From contig MKTJ01000071.1 of assembly GCA_001898225.1 (NCBI GenBank), positions 1 through 58,202 of the forward strand: a stretch of DNA of 58,202 bases, read 5' to 3'. The DNA is from Chloroflexi bacterium 54-19 (GTDB taxonomy: Bacteria > Chloroflexota > Chloroflexia > Chloroheliales > Chloroheliaceae). Of the stretch, positions 17,195 through 26,429 are shown one piece after another. The notes beneath the pieces were generated by a model. The model did not search any database, had not been told where the DNA came from, and saw only the letters and a program-made list of their open reading frames with translations. The translations under genes and the position numbers were made by a program. The stretch's first letter is position 1. Each line of letters opens with the position of its first letter.

Positions 17195-19056
17195 TGACCA
17201 TACAGCTAAAAAATAAAAAGTACAAAGTAGGCGAGTTGCGCCCCAGTCAGCTACTTTATACCTATGGAATTGGGTCGGTGGTAGATTTGCCGAATCTTTC
17301 GGCGATGGTAATGGGTCTTGACGATTGGGATATTACCCACGCGCTGGAAATAGGCGAACCCCGCTTGTTAGAGGCGGTCCAGTATCAGCTAGGGTCAAAT
17401 GTAACTCGGTTGTTAGCACCACCCGCCTTGCAACCCCTTCCCGGCACGATACCTTCCCCCTTTGACGACAGCCTTACGACCGGGGTGCCGGTGGCGCCTT
17501 TTCCCCGGTGGCTGGTCTGTCCGCGCTGCCGCCTTCTCGCTCCTTTAGAAAACGGGCTTTTTCAAATCAAGGCCGACGCTTTCAGGCCTGACCGTGTTCG
17601 CTACGTACATATAAACTGCTCAAAAGGGAATATGCCGGCTGTGTTACCGGCCCGGTTCCTGGTAGCCTGCGAGGCGGGACACCTGGACGATTTTCCCTGG
17701 GTACAGTTCGTTCATAAAGGAGAAAATGCCTGTTCAGGTGGGGTACTAGCTTTGCGCGAAATCGGGGTAACGGGTGAAGCAGCCGGGATTCAGGTCGAAT
17801 GTACTTGCGGCAAAACCCGGCGCATGTCAGACGCTATTGGCCCGGAAGGTCGCCAGAACTTGCCGCCGTGCCTGGGCCGCCACCCCCATTTACGGGAGTA
17901 TGCCGAACAGGGGTGTGAGTTCCAATTGCGCACCATTACTCTGGGTGCCTCGAATAGCTGGTTCCCGATGGTGCTTTCGACCCTTTCGATACCCAAAGCC
18001 ACCGATAAATTGGGGCAATTGGTAGATTCTCACTGGCATATCCTGCAGAACGCGATGAGTGAGCAAAATATCGCCTTACTCAGGATAACCGGGTTGCTCA
18101 ATCACTTTTCGGCTTTCACCGACAAAGAAATCTGGGAAAAACTCGAAAAGAAGAAGGCCGGGCTGGCCGATGAGCCTAGCGCCACTCCTACTTCCCTAAA
18201 AACTCCCGAATGGCAGGTTTTTACCAACCCGGTGTCAGCGGGGCAAGACCCCGATTTTAAGGTGAAGCTGGTAAACCCGCCGGTCGGCTACGAACACCGG
18301 ATTAAAAAAGTAGTCCTGGCCGAACGGATACGAGAGGTGCGGGTCGTCACCGGCTTTACCCGCATCGAGTCCCCCGGCGATTTAACCGAAGAAGGCGAAA
18401 TCCCGGAAGAGCGCATCGCCCCTTTAACTCGCAAACAACCGAAATGGGTTCCCGCCTCGGAGGTGCGCGGCGAAGGGTTATTCATCGAATTTGATGAAGA
18501 AGCCCTGGTGGACTGGCTGGATAACCCTGAAGTCAAAAGACACAACCAGGCTTTCCTGGAAGCGCATAAAGGCTGGCGCCTAGCCCGTAGCCTAGCAGTG
18601 CCGGAAGCGGGGTATCCTGGGGACCGCTTTGTACTCCTTCACTCTTTCTCGCATGCCCTAATGCGCGAACTAGCCCTAGCTTGCGGTTACGCCGCAGCCA
18701 GCATCCGGGAGCGAATTTATTCGCTGCCCCCTGAAGCGGATGATGGACCGATGGCCGGGATTCTTCTTTATACGGCGGCACCTGATAGCGAGGGAACACT
18801 TGGCGGCCTGGTTGGTCTGGGGAACCCTGAAGAACTTGGTATTCATATTGAAAATGCGCTTAACGCCATGCGTTTATGCGCTTCAGATCCACTTTGCGCC
18901 GAGCACACCGGGCAAGGCGATTTGTCGTTGCATTGGGCGGCCTGCCACGCTTGCCTGTTTGCCCCTGAAACATCCTGTGAAAGAGGTAATAAATACCTGG
19001 ACCGTTCGGTGCTAGTGCCAACAGTTGAAAGTGATATAGTAGCTTATTTTGACTGA
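17194..19056 (+). CDS. drmB: DISARM DrmB, DUF1998 protein
   Basis: 620 aa; ATG at 17194 overlaps the drmA stop. It begins with the typical LRPSQLLYTYGIGSVVDLPN and has several Cys pairs that suggest metal binding (CPRCRLLAPL near 110; CTCGKT; LPPCLGRH). The C-terminal DUF1998 region includes FVLLHSFSHALMRELAL, and LGGLVGLG, and ends with a Cys-rich cluster (CASDPLC, HWAACHACLFAPETSC). DUF1998 proteins partner with DrmA-type helicases in DISARM. No DrmC (phospholipase D, HKD motif) follows; an McrBC-like pair occupies that position. Confidence 0.85.
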   Translation: MTIQLKNKKYKVGELRPSQLLYTYGIGSVVDLPNLSAMVMGLDDWDITHALEIGEPRLLEAVQYQLGSNVTRLLAPPALQPLPGTIPSPFDDSLTTGVPVAPFPRWLVCPRCRLLAPLENGLFQIKADAFRPDRVRYVHINCSKGNMPAVLPARFLVACEAGHLDDFPWVQFVHKGENACSGGVLALREIGVTGEAAGIQVECTCGKTRRMSDAIGPEGRQNLPPCLGRHPHLREYAEQGCEFQLRTITLGASNSWFPMVLSTLSIPKATDKLGQLVDSHWHILQNAMSEQNIALLRITGLLNHFSAFTDKEIWEKLEKKKAGLADEPSATPTSLKTPEWQVFTNPVSAGQDPDFKVKLVNPPVGYEHRIKKVVLAERIREVRVVTGFTRIESPGDLTEEGEIPEERIAPLTRKQPKWVPASEVRGEGLFIEFDEEALVDWLDNPEVKRHNQAFLEAHKGWRLARSLAVPEAGYPGDRFVLLHSFSHALMRELALACGYAAASIRERIYSLPPEADDGPMAGILLYTAAPDSEGTLGGLVGLGNPEELGIHIENALNAMRLCASDPLCAEHTGQGDLSLHWAACHACLFAPETSCERGNKYLDRSVLVPTVESDIVAYFD

Positions 19057-19121
19057 TACCTTAATTTCTACCAATAACCCAGCTGAAAAACTACAATTAA
19101 CGTGGGGGAATTTTAGAAACA

Positions 19122-21893
19122 ATGGAAAACATCACTTCAGACAAGATTGAAAATAAAAACTCCGATTCAGCAGAGAATGTTACAGGGGCAGAAGGTGGTA
19201 TCAGCACCGCCGAGCAATTATTGGTAGCGCTGGAAGTAATGGCCGCTAATGGTGGTGAGGCGACTATGCCCCAGTTGTACGAGGCGATTGAGGGAAAGTT
19301 GGATGGACCAAAACTTTCCGAGCAAGGCAAAGCAACTCTCCGCAGCTTGATAAATCGAGACGCGGTTGAAAAAGGTCTGGTTTACAGGCATGACCCTAAC
19401 GCACCAGGTTGGTGGATTACCACCGCTGGCAAAGATTTGCTGGCTAGTGCAGAAGCTCAAAAGAAATTCATATTAAGTCAGGATTTTAAGGCTGAGGGGG
19501 CTCAAAATTTACCGGAGATAGCCGAGGGATTTGGAGTAGATGTAACCGCTCTTGCAAATTTTCAAAAAGCCATCCAAACTAAATTGCCCATCGTCAAAAG
19601 TATCCTTAATACTTATCCTGGCTGGCTAATCTCTAACTTTCCAAACCAGGTTCAAATTGTAACCACCCCTAATACTACTCGGCTGGATGTATATTTTTAC
19701 GGGGTATGGGTGCAATCCGGGTGGTTTAATAAAACACGCGGGTTTTTTATCCATTATCGAGACCAGGGATTGAAAATCTATAACTGGCTGGAAAGCAATT
19801 TAAATCCAAAATCCGAGTTAGGTCGCGGCAATTATTATGATGCTCCGACTGTACGTTTTTTTATAAAAATTGATAAAGATTACGAACGCTTGAAGGAGTT
19901 GATGGTCACAACCGTAAAACGCTACGAAGTAGAACTGGCCTCGTTAGCGCAAACCACGGCGGAAACCGTTAACCTGCAAACTGATAACCGGCATAAAGCG
20001 TTATTCCTTACCGGGTGGTGGCAACGTTTGAACGAAATTGAAGAAAACAGTTCGTCCAGTCCGGCTATACTGGCGAAGGATAACTTCATGAAAGCTGGCT
20101 ATCAGGCCGCCCAAGATTATTACTCTAAAAATCGAGAAAACAAAGAAGAAAATCCGGCAAAAATGGCCTATTACAAGGCTTATATCGCTTACCGCAAGGC
20201 TGGAAGTGTTGGAGATTGGCTGACTATAATTGATTTCACCCCACCAAAAGCACTTTATAACGGTGAAGCGGTAGAGAACTTGATAAAAGCTTTTAAGGTT
20301 GAATATAGCGATTTTAAATCTGAGAAATATCTGAAGGAAGAACGCACCTACAAAGACGTTGCCGCCGAAAAAGCCCGTAAGTTATTGGAGAGAGAAATTT
20401 TACAAACTTTGCTTGACCAGCAAAATTATGATGCTATTAAACTCCGGATAAAACAGGCTTGTCAGGGAAACAATCTGCTCAACCAATGGGACTACCTTGT
20501 AATTTTTAATGCTCTTGCCGAACCATTATCTCACGCTTTATTTGACCTTCTTTACGGGGAGGAACCCTTAGAAATCCGGTTTGAAAATTGGGTAACATTC
20601 TTACAACCAACCAAACCACGGTCTTGGCCTGCCGTAACTTATTTTTTGATGCTTTTCCAGCCTAGCAATTATCTATTCGTAAAACCAACGCCTTTCCGGG
20701 AATTCCTTGACATTGTAGATAGTTCTATCGTTTGGGAAACCCGTCCCAACTTCCCTTTTTACCAGAAATTACTGGAAATGGCCCAACAACTCCTGAAATT
20801 GCTCGAACCCTTGGGGGCTAAAGATCTTTTAGACGTACAATCTTTTATATGGGTGGCAAAGGATTTGGAAAACGTTGTGGACTTACAGGGTGGAGATGAC
20901 ATTACGGGTGGTGGGTCATCTGGGGGCGACGATGAAAACAAGAAACCATCCCCGGTTGATTACAAAGAGCCCACTTTTGATGAAATCCGCCACCGGATTG
21001 CAGAAAATAAGATTTATTTACAAGATGGTATTTTGCGGCGCTACCACATAAGCCTTAAAACACGCGGGTTTGTCATTCTTTCAGGGCTGTCGGGCAGCGG
21101 CAAGACTTGGCTGGCCGAAGCTTACGCAAAGGCAGTAGGAGGTGAAGTATGCCTCGTATCGGTCGCACCAAACTGGACAACCAACGAAGACCTGTTAGGT
21201 TATTTCAGCCCTTTAACGGGGAAATATCACGATACCACCGTTAGCCGCTTCATCCGAGAAGCTGCCCAGGCTTATTCTAACGCCAAAGAGGCCGGAGTTA
21301 CTCCTGTCCCCTACTTCTTAATCCTGGATGAAATGAACCTGGCCCGCGTGGAGTATTACTTTGCCCGGTTTCTTTCTGCGATGGAAATCCGGGCCCGGCA
21401 GAACCAAGCCTATATTGATTTAAGCCCGGAAGACCGCGTTTTATTGCCGCCGAACTTCTATTTCACCGGAACAGTTAATGTAGACGAAACAACCCATGGT
21501 TTTGCCGATAAGGTCTACGACCGGGCGCAGTTGATTGAAATGGGAGTAGATTTAGCTGACCTCAAATCCTACCTGGGAGAGGCCGAATTTAGCGAAACTG
21601 TGTTAAAAATTTGGGAGATTGTCCAACCTTTAGCACCTTTCGCATTCCGGGTACTTAACGAAATAATGGTTTATATCAAGCAAGGGGAGCAGATCGGGCT
21701 GGCCTGGAAAGATGCTCTTGACGAACAAATCCTTCAAAAAGTGCTGCCCAAGCTTAAAGGTACCGATCCGCGCCTGGGAAATATCCTTGATGAGCTTGAG
21801 AAACAGACCAAAGATGAACTTCCTTTGACCTATAGCAAAGTTCACCGGATGGCAGGAGATTACCGGACGCATGGATTCACCTCTTATTTCTGA
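19122..21893 (+). CDS. McrB-like AAA+ NTPase with N-terminal winged-helix (Mrr_N-like) region
   Basis: 923 aa. Residues ~30-110 resemble the Mrr N-terminal winged helix (MPQLYEAIEGKL, GWWITTAGKDLL). A long middle section of unknown fold follows. The AAA+ module (from ~640) has Walker A SGLSGSGKTWLAEAY, the McrB-type NEDLLGYFSP, Walker B FLILDEMNLARVEYY, and sensor TVNVDETTHGFADKVYDRA (the McrB GTPase element usually reads MNxxD). McrB forms a GTP-driven ring that feeds DNA to McrC. It lies 65 bp after drmB in the same direction. The next gene starts inside it, as in mcrBC operons. Base composition is more AT-rich than drmB. Confidence 0.8.
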   Translation: MENITSDKIENKNSDSAENVTGAEGGISTAEQLLVALEVMAANGGEATMPQLYEAIEGKLDGPKLSEQGKATLRSLINRDAVEKGLVYRHDPNAPGWWITTAGKDLLASAEAQKKFILSQDFKAEGAQNLPEIAEGFGVDVTALANFQKAIQTKLPIVKSILNTYPGWLISNFPNQVQIVTTPNTTRLDVYFYGVWVQSGWFNKTRGFFIHYRDQGLKIYNWLESNLNPKSELGRGNYYDAPTVRFFIKIDKDYERLKELMVTTVKRYEVELASLAQTTAETVNLQTDNRHKALFLTGWWQRLNEIEENSSSSPAILAKDNFMKAGYQAAQDYYSKNRENKEENPAKMAYYKAYIAYRKAGSVGDWLTIIDFTPPKALYNGEAVENLIKAFKVEYSDFKSEKYLKEERTYKDVAAEKARKLLEREILQTLLDQQNYDAIKLRIKQACQGNNLLNQWDYLVIFNALAEPLSHALFDLLYGEEPLEIRFENWVTFLQPTKPRSWPAVTYFLMLFQPSNYLFVKPTPFREFLDIVDSSIVWETRPNFPFYQKLLEMAQQLLKLLEPLGAKDLLDVQSFIWVAKDLENVVDLQGGDDITGGGSSGGDDENKKPSPVDYKEPTFDEIRHRIAENKIYLQDGILRRYHISLKTRGFVILSGLSGSGKTWLAEAYAKAVGGEVCLVSVAPNWTTNEDLLGYFSPLTGKYHDTTVSRFIREAAQAYSNAKEAGVTPVPYFLILDEMNLARVEYYFARFLSAMEIRARQNQAYIDLSPEDRVLLPPNFYFTGTVNVDETTHGFADKVYDRAQLIEMGVDLADLKSYLGEAEFSETVLKIWEIVQPLAPFAFRVLNEIMVYIKQGEQIGLAWKDALDEQILQKVLPKLKGTDPRLGNILDELEKQTKDELPLTYSKVHRMAGDYRTHGFTSYF

Positions 21894-23478
21894 GAAAAAC
21901 ATTCAATTTTTCGATATGGGGGGAGCTCTTCTGGCTGGTCCGGCCGAGTGGCTACCGGCCCTAATGGTTATTCCTGTCCCGCTGGGCCTGTGGGAGCAAG
22001 TGGAGGTTCGCCTACAAGACCGCCCGGTAACACTATCAATTAGAAAGATAAATGGAGTTAGCCGGATTTTAGCGGAGTGGCCGCGATCCGGTCCGGGTAA
22101 TTACCTGGTAACTTATCGGCAGGGCATGACCATACATGAACAGTTAGTTACCATTTTCCCGCAAAAAATTAGCCAGGAGGCCTTCCGGATAATGCTGGAT
22201 GACCTTCAGAATAAACTCCCCGGTGCTATAGCTTTGGCCCTCAAAGCATTGGGTGGATTGAGTGGTGTTAAATTATTACCTGCTGGTGAATCGAGTTTTG
22301 CTCAAGAATTACAAAGACTCAAACGTGCCATCCTTGGCACCCCTGATAATTTAGGTTTGGTACAAATTCTTCCGTCACTGGCAAAAAATCCGCACAAAAA
22401 TCTGATTAACCGCGAGGTTTGGGCTAAAAGTGAAATGGCGAGGGCTCCTCACCCCGTTCGATTATTCCAGGCCATCCAGAATGACAAAAATCTAGATAAC
22501 TTGAAACGCCCAATGCAAGTTTTGGATACACGCCACGAGCATACTTATGATGTCTACGAAAATCAATTACTAAAGACATATTACCAGGAAGTTTTCCAAC
22601 GGTTGTATCGGCTAAAAACTGCCTTGCTTAAGGCTAATATATCTGACTTATACACGGAAGCTAATAAACTTCTAGCTCATCTGGTTAGAGCAAAACAAAC
22701 AGCCGTTTTTCTGGATGAAGTAAGCCTTCCAGATTTTGTACCTTCAAAAATAACTATGGTGCTTTTAAAAACCCCAATCTACCAGGCAATTTTGAAAGGC
22801 TATTTAGAATTACACCGCAATGCTGCCATTCGGTTAGAAAGTCAGTTGCTTGAAGCACCTCTTGAAAACTTTCCCTATCTTTATCAGATGTGGGGAACAT
22901 TACAGGTTATCTTAGTGCTTTTAGAAGAAGCGGCGCTGGAAGGTTTCACCCTGGAAGAACAACGGTTATTCAAACGGGACGTTACAGGCTACTATTTACA
23001 GGTTTTGCCTGATAATTATCCCGTTATTACCCTTGTACATCCCGTTTCTAATAATCGCATAAAGGTTACTCCTGAAAGAACATTCTCAGTTAGCGGATCA
23101 ATTGTTAGTTTTACTTTTCCTCAAAGACCTGACATTACAATTGAGGTGAATCGTCCTGGAGCAGTTCCAAAAATATACATTTTTGATCCTAAGTATAAAT
23201 TAGATACCGAAAATACAAACTTTAGCCAACCAGTTATTAAACCTAAAAAAGAAGATATAGATAAAATGCATGCTTACCGAGATGCAATTCGAACATCAAG
23301 TGGGGAGCGAGTAGTTGAATATGCAGCAATTCTCTATCCAGGCCCATCTGTGTCTTACAAGAGCGGAGTTAACTTACAAAGACAAGTTGAGGCTATACAA
23401 GCTCTCCCAGGTCAAGAAGATACATTCATTACAAATATAAAATATATCATTTCCGAGATTTTGATTTATGCTGAATAA
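21871..23478 (+). CDS. McrC-like nuclease (DUF2357 / PD-(D/E)XK)
   Basis: 535 aa. ATG 21871 overlaps the McrB-like gene by 23 bp in another frame. N-terminal part is beta-rich; the central part matches DUF2357 (LDTRHEHTYDVYENQLLKTYY), and the nuclease core reads IYIFDPKYKLDTE (near 436) followed by MHAYRDAIR, the PD-(D/E)XK arrangement of McrC-type subunits. With the preceding AAA+ protein it should form a type IV (modification-dependent) cutter. The 3' third (from about 23000) is more AT-rich than the start. It is the last intact gene of the run. Confidence 0.75.
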   Translation: MDSPLISEKNIQFFDMGGALLAGPAEWLPALMVIPVPLGLWEQVEVRLQDRPVTLSIRKINGVSRILAEWPRSGPGNYLVTYRQGMTIHEQLVTIFPQKISQEAFRIMLDDLQNKLPGAIALALKALGGLSGVKLLPAGESSFAQELQRLKRAILGTPDNLGLVQILPSLAKNPHKNLINREVWAKSEMARAPHPVRLFQAIQNDKNLDNLKRPMQVLDTRHEHTYDVYENQLLKTYYQEVFQRLYRLKTALLKANISDLYTEANKLLAHLVRAKQTAVFLDEVSLPDFVPSKITMVLLKTPIYQAILKGYLELHRNAAIRLESQLLEAPLENFPYLYQMWGTLQVILVLLEEAALEGFTLEEQRLFKRDVTGYYLQVLPDNYPVITLVHPVSNNRIKVTPERTFSVSGSIVSFTFPQRPDITIEVNRPGAVPKIYIFDPKYKLDTENTNFSQPVIKPKKEDIDKMHAYRDAIRTSSGERVVEYAAILYPGPSVSYKSGVNLQRQVEAIQALPGQEDTFITNIKYIISEILIYAE

Positions 23479-23635
23479 AACTTCAAAATTATACCAGTTT
23501 GCAAATTTAATCCGAAAAAAACCAGCACACTTACGTGAATACACAAACTAAAAGGTTTGAAAGTTCTGGCTATTACCAAGTTCCTTGAGTATCACTCCCG
23601 GCCAACTCCAAGGCCAGGTAAGCATAGACTTTTAA

Positions 23636-23730
23636 CGACGGTTGGACGACCTGGCTGAGCGTGAAGGCTTGAAGGTCACGCACTACGACTTGCTGGGCGA
23701 GGCCGAACAGGATCCTTCGTATAATGATGT
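23636..23730 (+). pseudogene. Decayed coding fragment cut by IS3 left end
   Basis: After an in-frame TAA at 23633 the frame reads RRLDDLAEREGLKVTHYD, then LLGEAEQDPSYNDV, in GC-rich codon usage like the drm genes. It then runs into the IS3 terminal inverted repeat at 23731 (reading ends at a TGA at 23760). It has no start codon and no continuation beyond the insertion sequence. I cannot assign the parent gene. It may be what remains of a former last gene of the DISARM-like operon. Confidence 0.4.
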
Positions 23731-24019
23731 TGCACCACTTTCATGGAGTATACAAAGCTGAGAAAAAAGATTGTATACTTATCAAGAAAGGGAAATTTAT
23801 GGGCAGCAAATATCCACAGAAATTGTATACGGCTGAGTTTAAGCGGGAGGCCGTTCGACCCCTGGAAACCAGTGGCAAGAGCGGTGCTCTTATTGCCCAG
23901 GAATTAGGCATCTCGGATGGCAGCCTTTATACCTGGCGTAAACAGCTTGCTGAACAAGGAGAAGAAGCTTTCCCAGGTAAGGGTCATCAGACCCCGGTTG
24001 AGGAAGAACTTCGTCAGCT

Positions 24020-24030
24020 CCGCGCTGAGA
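24020..24030 (+). repeat. Left copy of target duplication flanking the IS256-family element
   Basis: CCGCGCTGAGA here recurs at 25432-25442 on the other side of the IS256-family element. IS256-family elements normally duplicate 8-9 bp; the 11-bp match includes bases that could belong to either the target or the element. Confidence 0.75.
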
Positions 24031-25431
24031 GGGTGTACATTAGTCTGTGTAAATGGAAAAGCTGTTAAAATGCTGGATTAGAACCAGCTATTAAGGAGAA
24101 AACCATTTATGCCAGACCACGACCCTAACTCGAATGCCAAAAAGAAGCAGACCCAGGAGATTATTCAGGCTTCCCTGCCACCCATGGATTTGATCCAACA
24201 GCAGTTGGGTAGTGCCAAAAGTATGAACGATTTCTTCGGCAAAGAAGGCATCCTTTCTAAGGTTTTCGGCCATACTCTCGAAAAGTTGTTAGAAGCCGAA
24301 CTCACTGACCACCTCGGCTACGACAAATACGAGGCGAGTGGGCGCAACTCTGGCAACTCTCGCAACGGCAAAACCAGCCGGAAAATCCGCTCAAGCGCCG
24401 GTGAAACCGAAATAGCTGTGCCCAGAGACCGCAACGGTGACTTCGAACCCAAGCTCCTTAAAAAGTACGCTCACAACACCAACGAGCTTGAAGAAAAGAT
24501 TTTGGGCTTTTACGCTCGCGGTCTTTCCACCAGGGACATTCAGGACAGCCTGACCGAGATGTACGGCATGGATGTCAGTGCGGCGACCATCAGCACCATC
24601 ACCGACAAAGTTTTACCTTTAGTTGAAGAATGGCAGAACCGACCTTTAGCCTCAACTTATGCCATCATCTACCTGGATGCCATCTTCATCAAGCTGAGGC
24701 GAGAAGGTAAAGTCGAAAATGTGGCGGTCTACAATGCGCTGGGAGTAGATCTGGAAGGACGGCGAGATATTCTGGACCACTGGATTGGGGAAGGGGCAGG
24801 AGAAGGCTCCAAATTCTGGCTGAGTATATTAGGTGAGCTGAAGGTGCGAGGGGTAAGAGAGATTTTCATTGCCTGTGTGGACGGTCTGGTCGGTTTTAGC
24901 GAGGCAATTGCGGCGGTCTTTCCCTACACCGAGGTGCAGCGCTGTATCATTCACCAGATCCGGGCCAGCTTGCGGTATGTGGTCAGCAAGGACCAGAAAC
25001 CGTTTATGGCTGACCTCAAGCTAGTCTACAAGGCCGCTACCCGAGAAGAAGCTGAGGCTAATCTCTTGGCTCTCGGTGAGAAATGGGACAAGAAATATGC
25101 GGTGGCGGTGCGCAGTTGGGTCAGTAGTTGGGCAGAGTTGTCGACTTATTTCGACTACACGCCGGAAATCCGGCGGCTAATCTACACAACGAACAGCGTA
25201 GAAGGGTACCACCGGCAGTTGCGCAAGGTGATAAAAACGAAGGGGGCTTTCCCGACCAAGGAAGCAACCAAAAAGCTGATGTACCTGGCCTACCGCAACA
25301 TCACGGCGGACTGGTCGGCCCCGATGCAAAACTGGGCGAGTATTCTCAACCAGCTAGCCATAAAATTCGAACCCAGGATGAGATTTTGATGTTTGAAGCT
25401 AAATTCAGTTACACACGATTATTGACATACC
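24031..25431 (+). mobile_element. Complete IS256-family (Mutator-type) insertion sequence
   Basis: About 1.4 kb. The left end GGGTGTACATTAGTCTGTGT is an imperfect inverted repeat of the right end (reverse complement GGGTATGTCAATAATCGTGT). It contains one intact transposase gene and is flanked by the direct repeat CCGCGCTGAGA within the IS3 orfA. Exact ends are uncertain by 1-3 bp. Confidence 0.85.
24109..25389 (+). CDS. IS256-family transposase
   Basis: 426 aa, full length for the family; GGAGAA lies upstream of the ATG. Conserved parts: LTDHLGYDKYE with GNSRNGKTSRKI, VPRDRNGDFEPKLLKKY, LSTRDIQDSLTEMYG, catalytic Asp in IYLDAIF, second Asp in IACVDGLVGF, the C/D..H region VQRCIIHQIR, and catalytic Glu in TTNSVEGYHRQLRKV. 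No frameshift or stop, so it may be active; its intact ends and duplication suggest a recent insertion. Confidence 0.95.
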   Translation: MPDHDPNSNAKKKQTQEIIQASLPPMDLIQQQLGSAKSMNDFFGKEGILSKVFGHTLEKLLEAELTDHLGYDKYEASGRNSGNSRNGKTSRKIRSSAGETEIAVPRDRNGDFEPKLLKKYAHNTNELEEKILGFYARGLSTRDIQDSLTEMYGMDVSAATISTITDKVLPLVEEWQNRPLASTYAIIYLDAIFIKLRREGKVENVAVYNALGVDLEGRRDILDHWIGEGAGEGSKFWLSILGELKVRGVREIFIACVDGLVGFSEAIAAVFPYTEVQRCIIHQIRASLRYVVSKDQKPFMADLKLVYKAATREEAEANLLALGEKWDKKYAVAVRSWVSSWAELSTYFDYTPEIRRLIYTTNSVEGYHRQLRKVIKTKGAFPTKEATKKLMYLAYRNITADWSAPMQNWASILNQLAIKFEPRMRF

Positions 25432-25442
25432 CCGCGCTGAGA
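25432..25442 (+). repeat. Right copy of target duplication flanking the IS256-family element
   Basis: CCGCGCTGAGA, identical to 24020-24030. Joining the sequence at these copies restores a continuous OrfA reading (LRQLRAE-NERLRQERD), which confirms the insertion point. Confidence 0.75.
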
Positions 25443-25563
25443 ATGAACGGCTTCGTCAAGAGCGAGATATTTTAAAAAAAGCTATAGCGATCTTCAGTCA
25501 CCCGCCCGGCCAAAGATAAAATACCAGTTTATTGAACAGCACCGGTCACAATTTTCGGTACGA

Positions 25564-26397
25564 GTGCTGTGTCAGGTGCTAAAGGTGAGCGAGAACGGTT
25601 ATTACGCCTGGCGAAAACGTCCGCCAAGCCGTCGTCAGAAGGAAGATGAAGAGCTAACCAGCGAGCTTGAAACAGTGTTTGAACAGTCCCGCCAGACCTA
25701 TGGCAGCCCCAGAATTCACGCAGCTTTACGCTCTAAAGGCGTAAGCTGCTCGCGGCGTAGGATCGCCCGGTTGATGCTTAAAAAGGAACTGGTGTCGTGC
25801 TGGAGACGTAAGAAACGCAAGGTGATTACGACCGACAGCAATCACAACCAGCCTGTAGCGCCTAACAAACTTGCCCGAGATTTCACGACCCTGGCCGCCA
25901 ACCAGAAATGGGTTGGTGACATTACAGGTGTCTGGACTGATGAAGGCTGGCTTTACCTGGCAGCCCTTGTAGACTTATATTCGCGTAAGGTGGTAGGCTG
26001 GGCCATGAGCGAATTCAGAGATGAACGACTGGTCGAAGATGCTTTATGGATGGCCTTGATCCGCCGGCAACCGGCAGTGGGGAGTGGTCTTTTGCACCAT
26101 ACTGACCGTGGTTCGCAATACACCAGTCGGTCGTATCGAGGGGTTCTATCTCATTACGGCATAGACCTTTCTATGAGTCGGAAGGGAAATTGCTGGGATA
26201 ACGCCTGCATCGAAAGTTTCTTCGGAACCTTAAAGGCCGAACTTTGTGACCGTAAGAAATTTAAGAGCAGGCAGGAAGCCAAAACAGAAATCTTCGAATA
26301 TATGGAAGTGTTCTACAACCGTCAGCGCCTTCATTCATCGTTAGGTTATGTTTCGCCGGTAACCTTTGAAAAACGGTCGGATTTACTCGTCTTATGA
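25564..26397 (+). CDS. IS3-family transposase OrfB (rve, DDE)
   Basis: 277 aa as drawn; the first ATG-like start is internal to the family, since the frame is open upstream (IKYQFIEQHRSQFSV from 25516). It is normally made by -1 slippage at A7G (25474-25481) from orfA. HTH_21 region ETVFEQSRQTYGSPRIHAAL, then catalytic D in WVGDITGV, D in LHHTDRGSQYTS and E in NACIESFFGTLK. All three residues are present, but the upstream orfA is broken, so it is probably translated poorly or not at all. Confidence 0.9.
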   Translation: MLCQVLKVSENGYYAWRKRPPSRRQKEDEELTSELETVFEQSRQTYGSPRIHAALRSKGVSCSRRRIARLMLKKELVSCWRRKKRKVITTDSNHNQPVAPNKLARDFTTLAANQKWVGDITGVWTDEGWLYLAALVDLYSRKVVGWAMSEFRDERLVEDALWMALIRRQPAVGSGLLHHTDRGSQYTSRSYRGVLSHYGIDLSMSRKGNCWDNACIESFFGTLKAELCDRKKFKSRQEAKTEIFEYMEVFYNRQRLHSSLGYVSPVTFEKRSDLLVL

Positions 26398-26429
26398 CAC
26401 TCTATAAAAGTGGTGCAAGCTCAAAGCTT

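Larger units (their letters stand above)
23799..25519 (+). pseudogene. IS3-family transposase OrfA, interrupted
   Basis: The reading begins at ATG 23799 (MGSKYPQKLYTAEFKREAV) with the HTH_Tnp_1 helix-turn-helix (LIAQELGISDGSLYTWRKQL) and runs to ELRQLRAE at about 24029. It resumes at 25441 beyond the inserted element with NERLRQERDILKKAIAIF, ending at TAA 25517-25519. The split separates the N-terminal DNA-binding part from the frameshift site, so no OrfAB fusion transposase can be made and this IS3 copy should be immobile by itself. Confidence 0.85.
23731..26417 (+). mobile_element. IS3-family element, split by an IS256-family insertion
   Basis: Terminal inverted repeats: the left end TGCACCACTTTCATGGAGTA matches the reverse complement of the right end TGCACCACTTTTATAGAGTG, with further similarity inward. 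The element carries orfA, an A7G slippery run (25474-25481) and orfB with a complete DDE triad. Without the inserted IS256-family element it would be about 1.28 kb, a normal IS3 length. No target-site duplication is visible at its outer ends (GATGT left, AGCTC right). Confidence 0.85.

Noticed and set aside
19057..23478. McrB/McrC-like pair taken as DISARM DrmC
   Set aside because: DrmC is a phospholipase-D nuclease with HKD motifs; none is present here, and the AAA+ and DUF2357 signatures are McrBC-like.
25128..25475. A + frame overlapping the IS256-family transposase end and IS3 orfA
   Set aside because: Shifted-frame shadow; does not match any transposase and crosses the element boundary.
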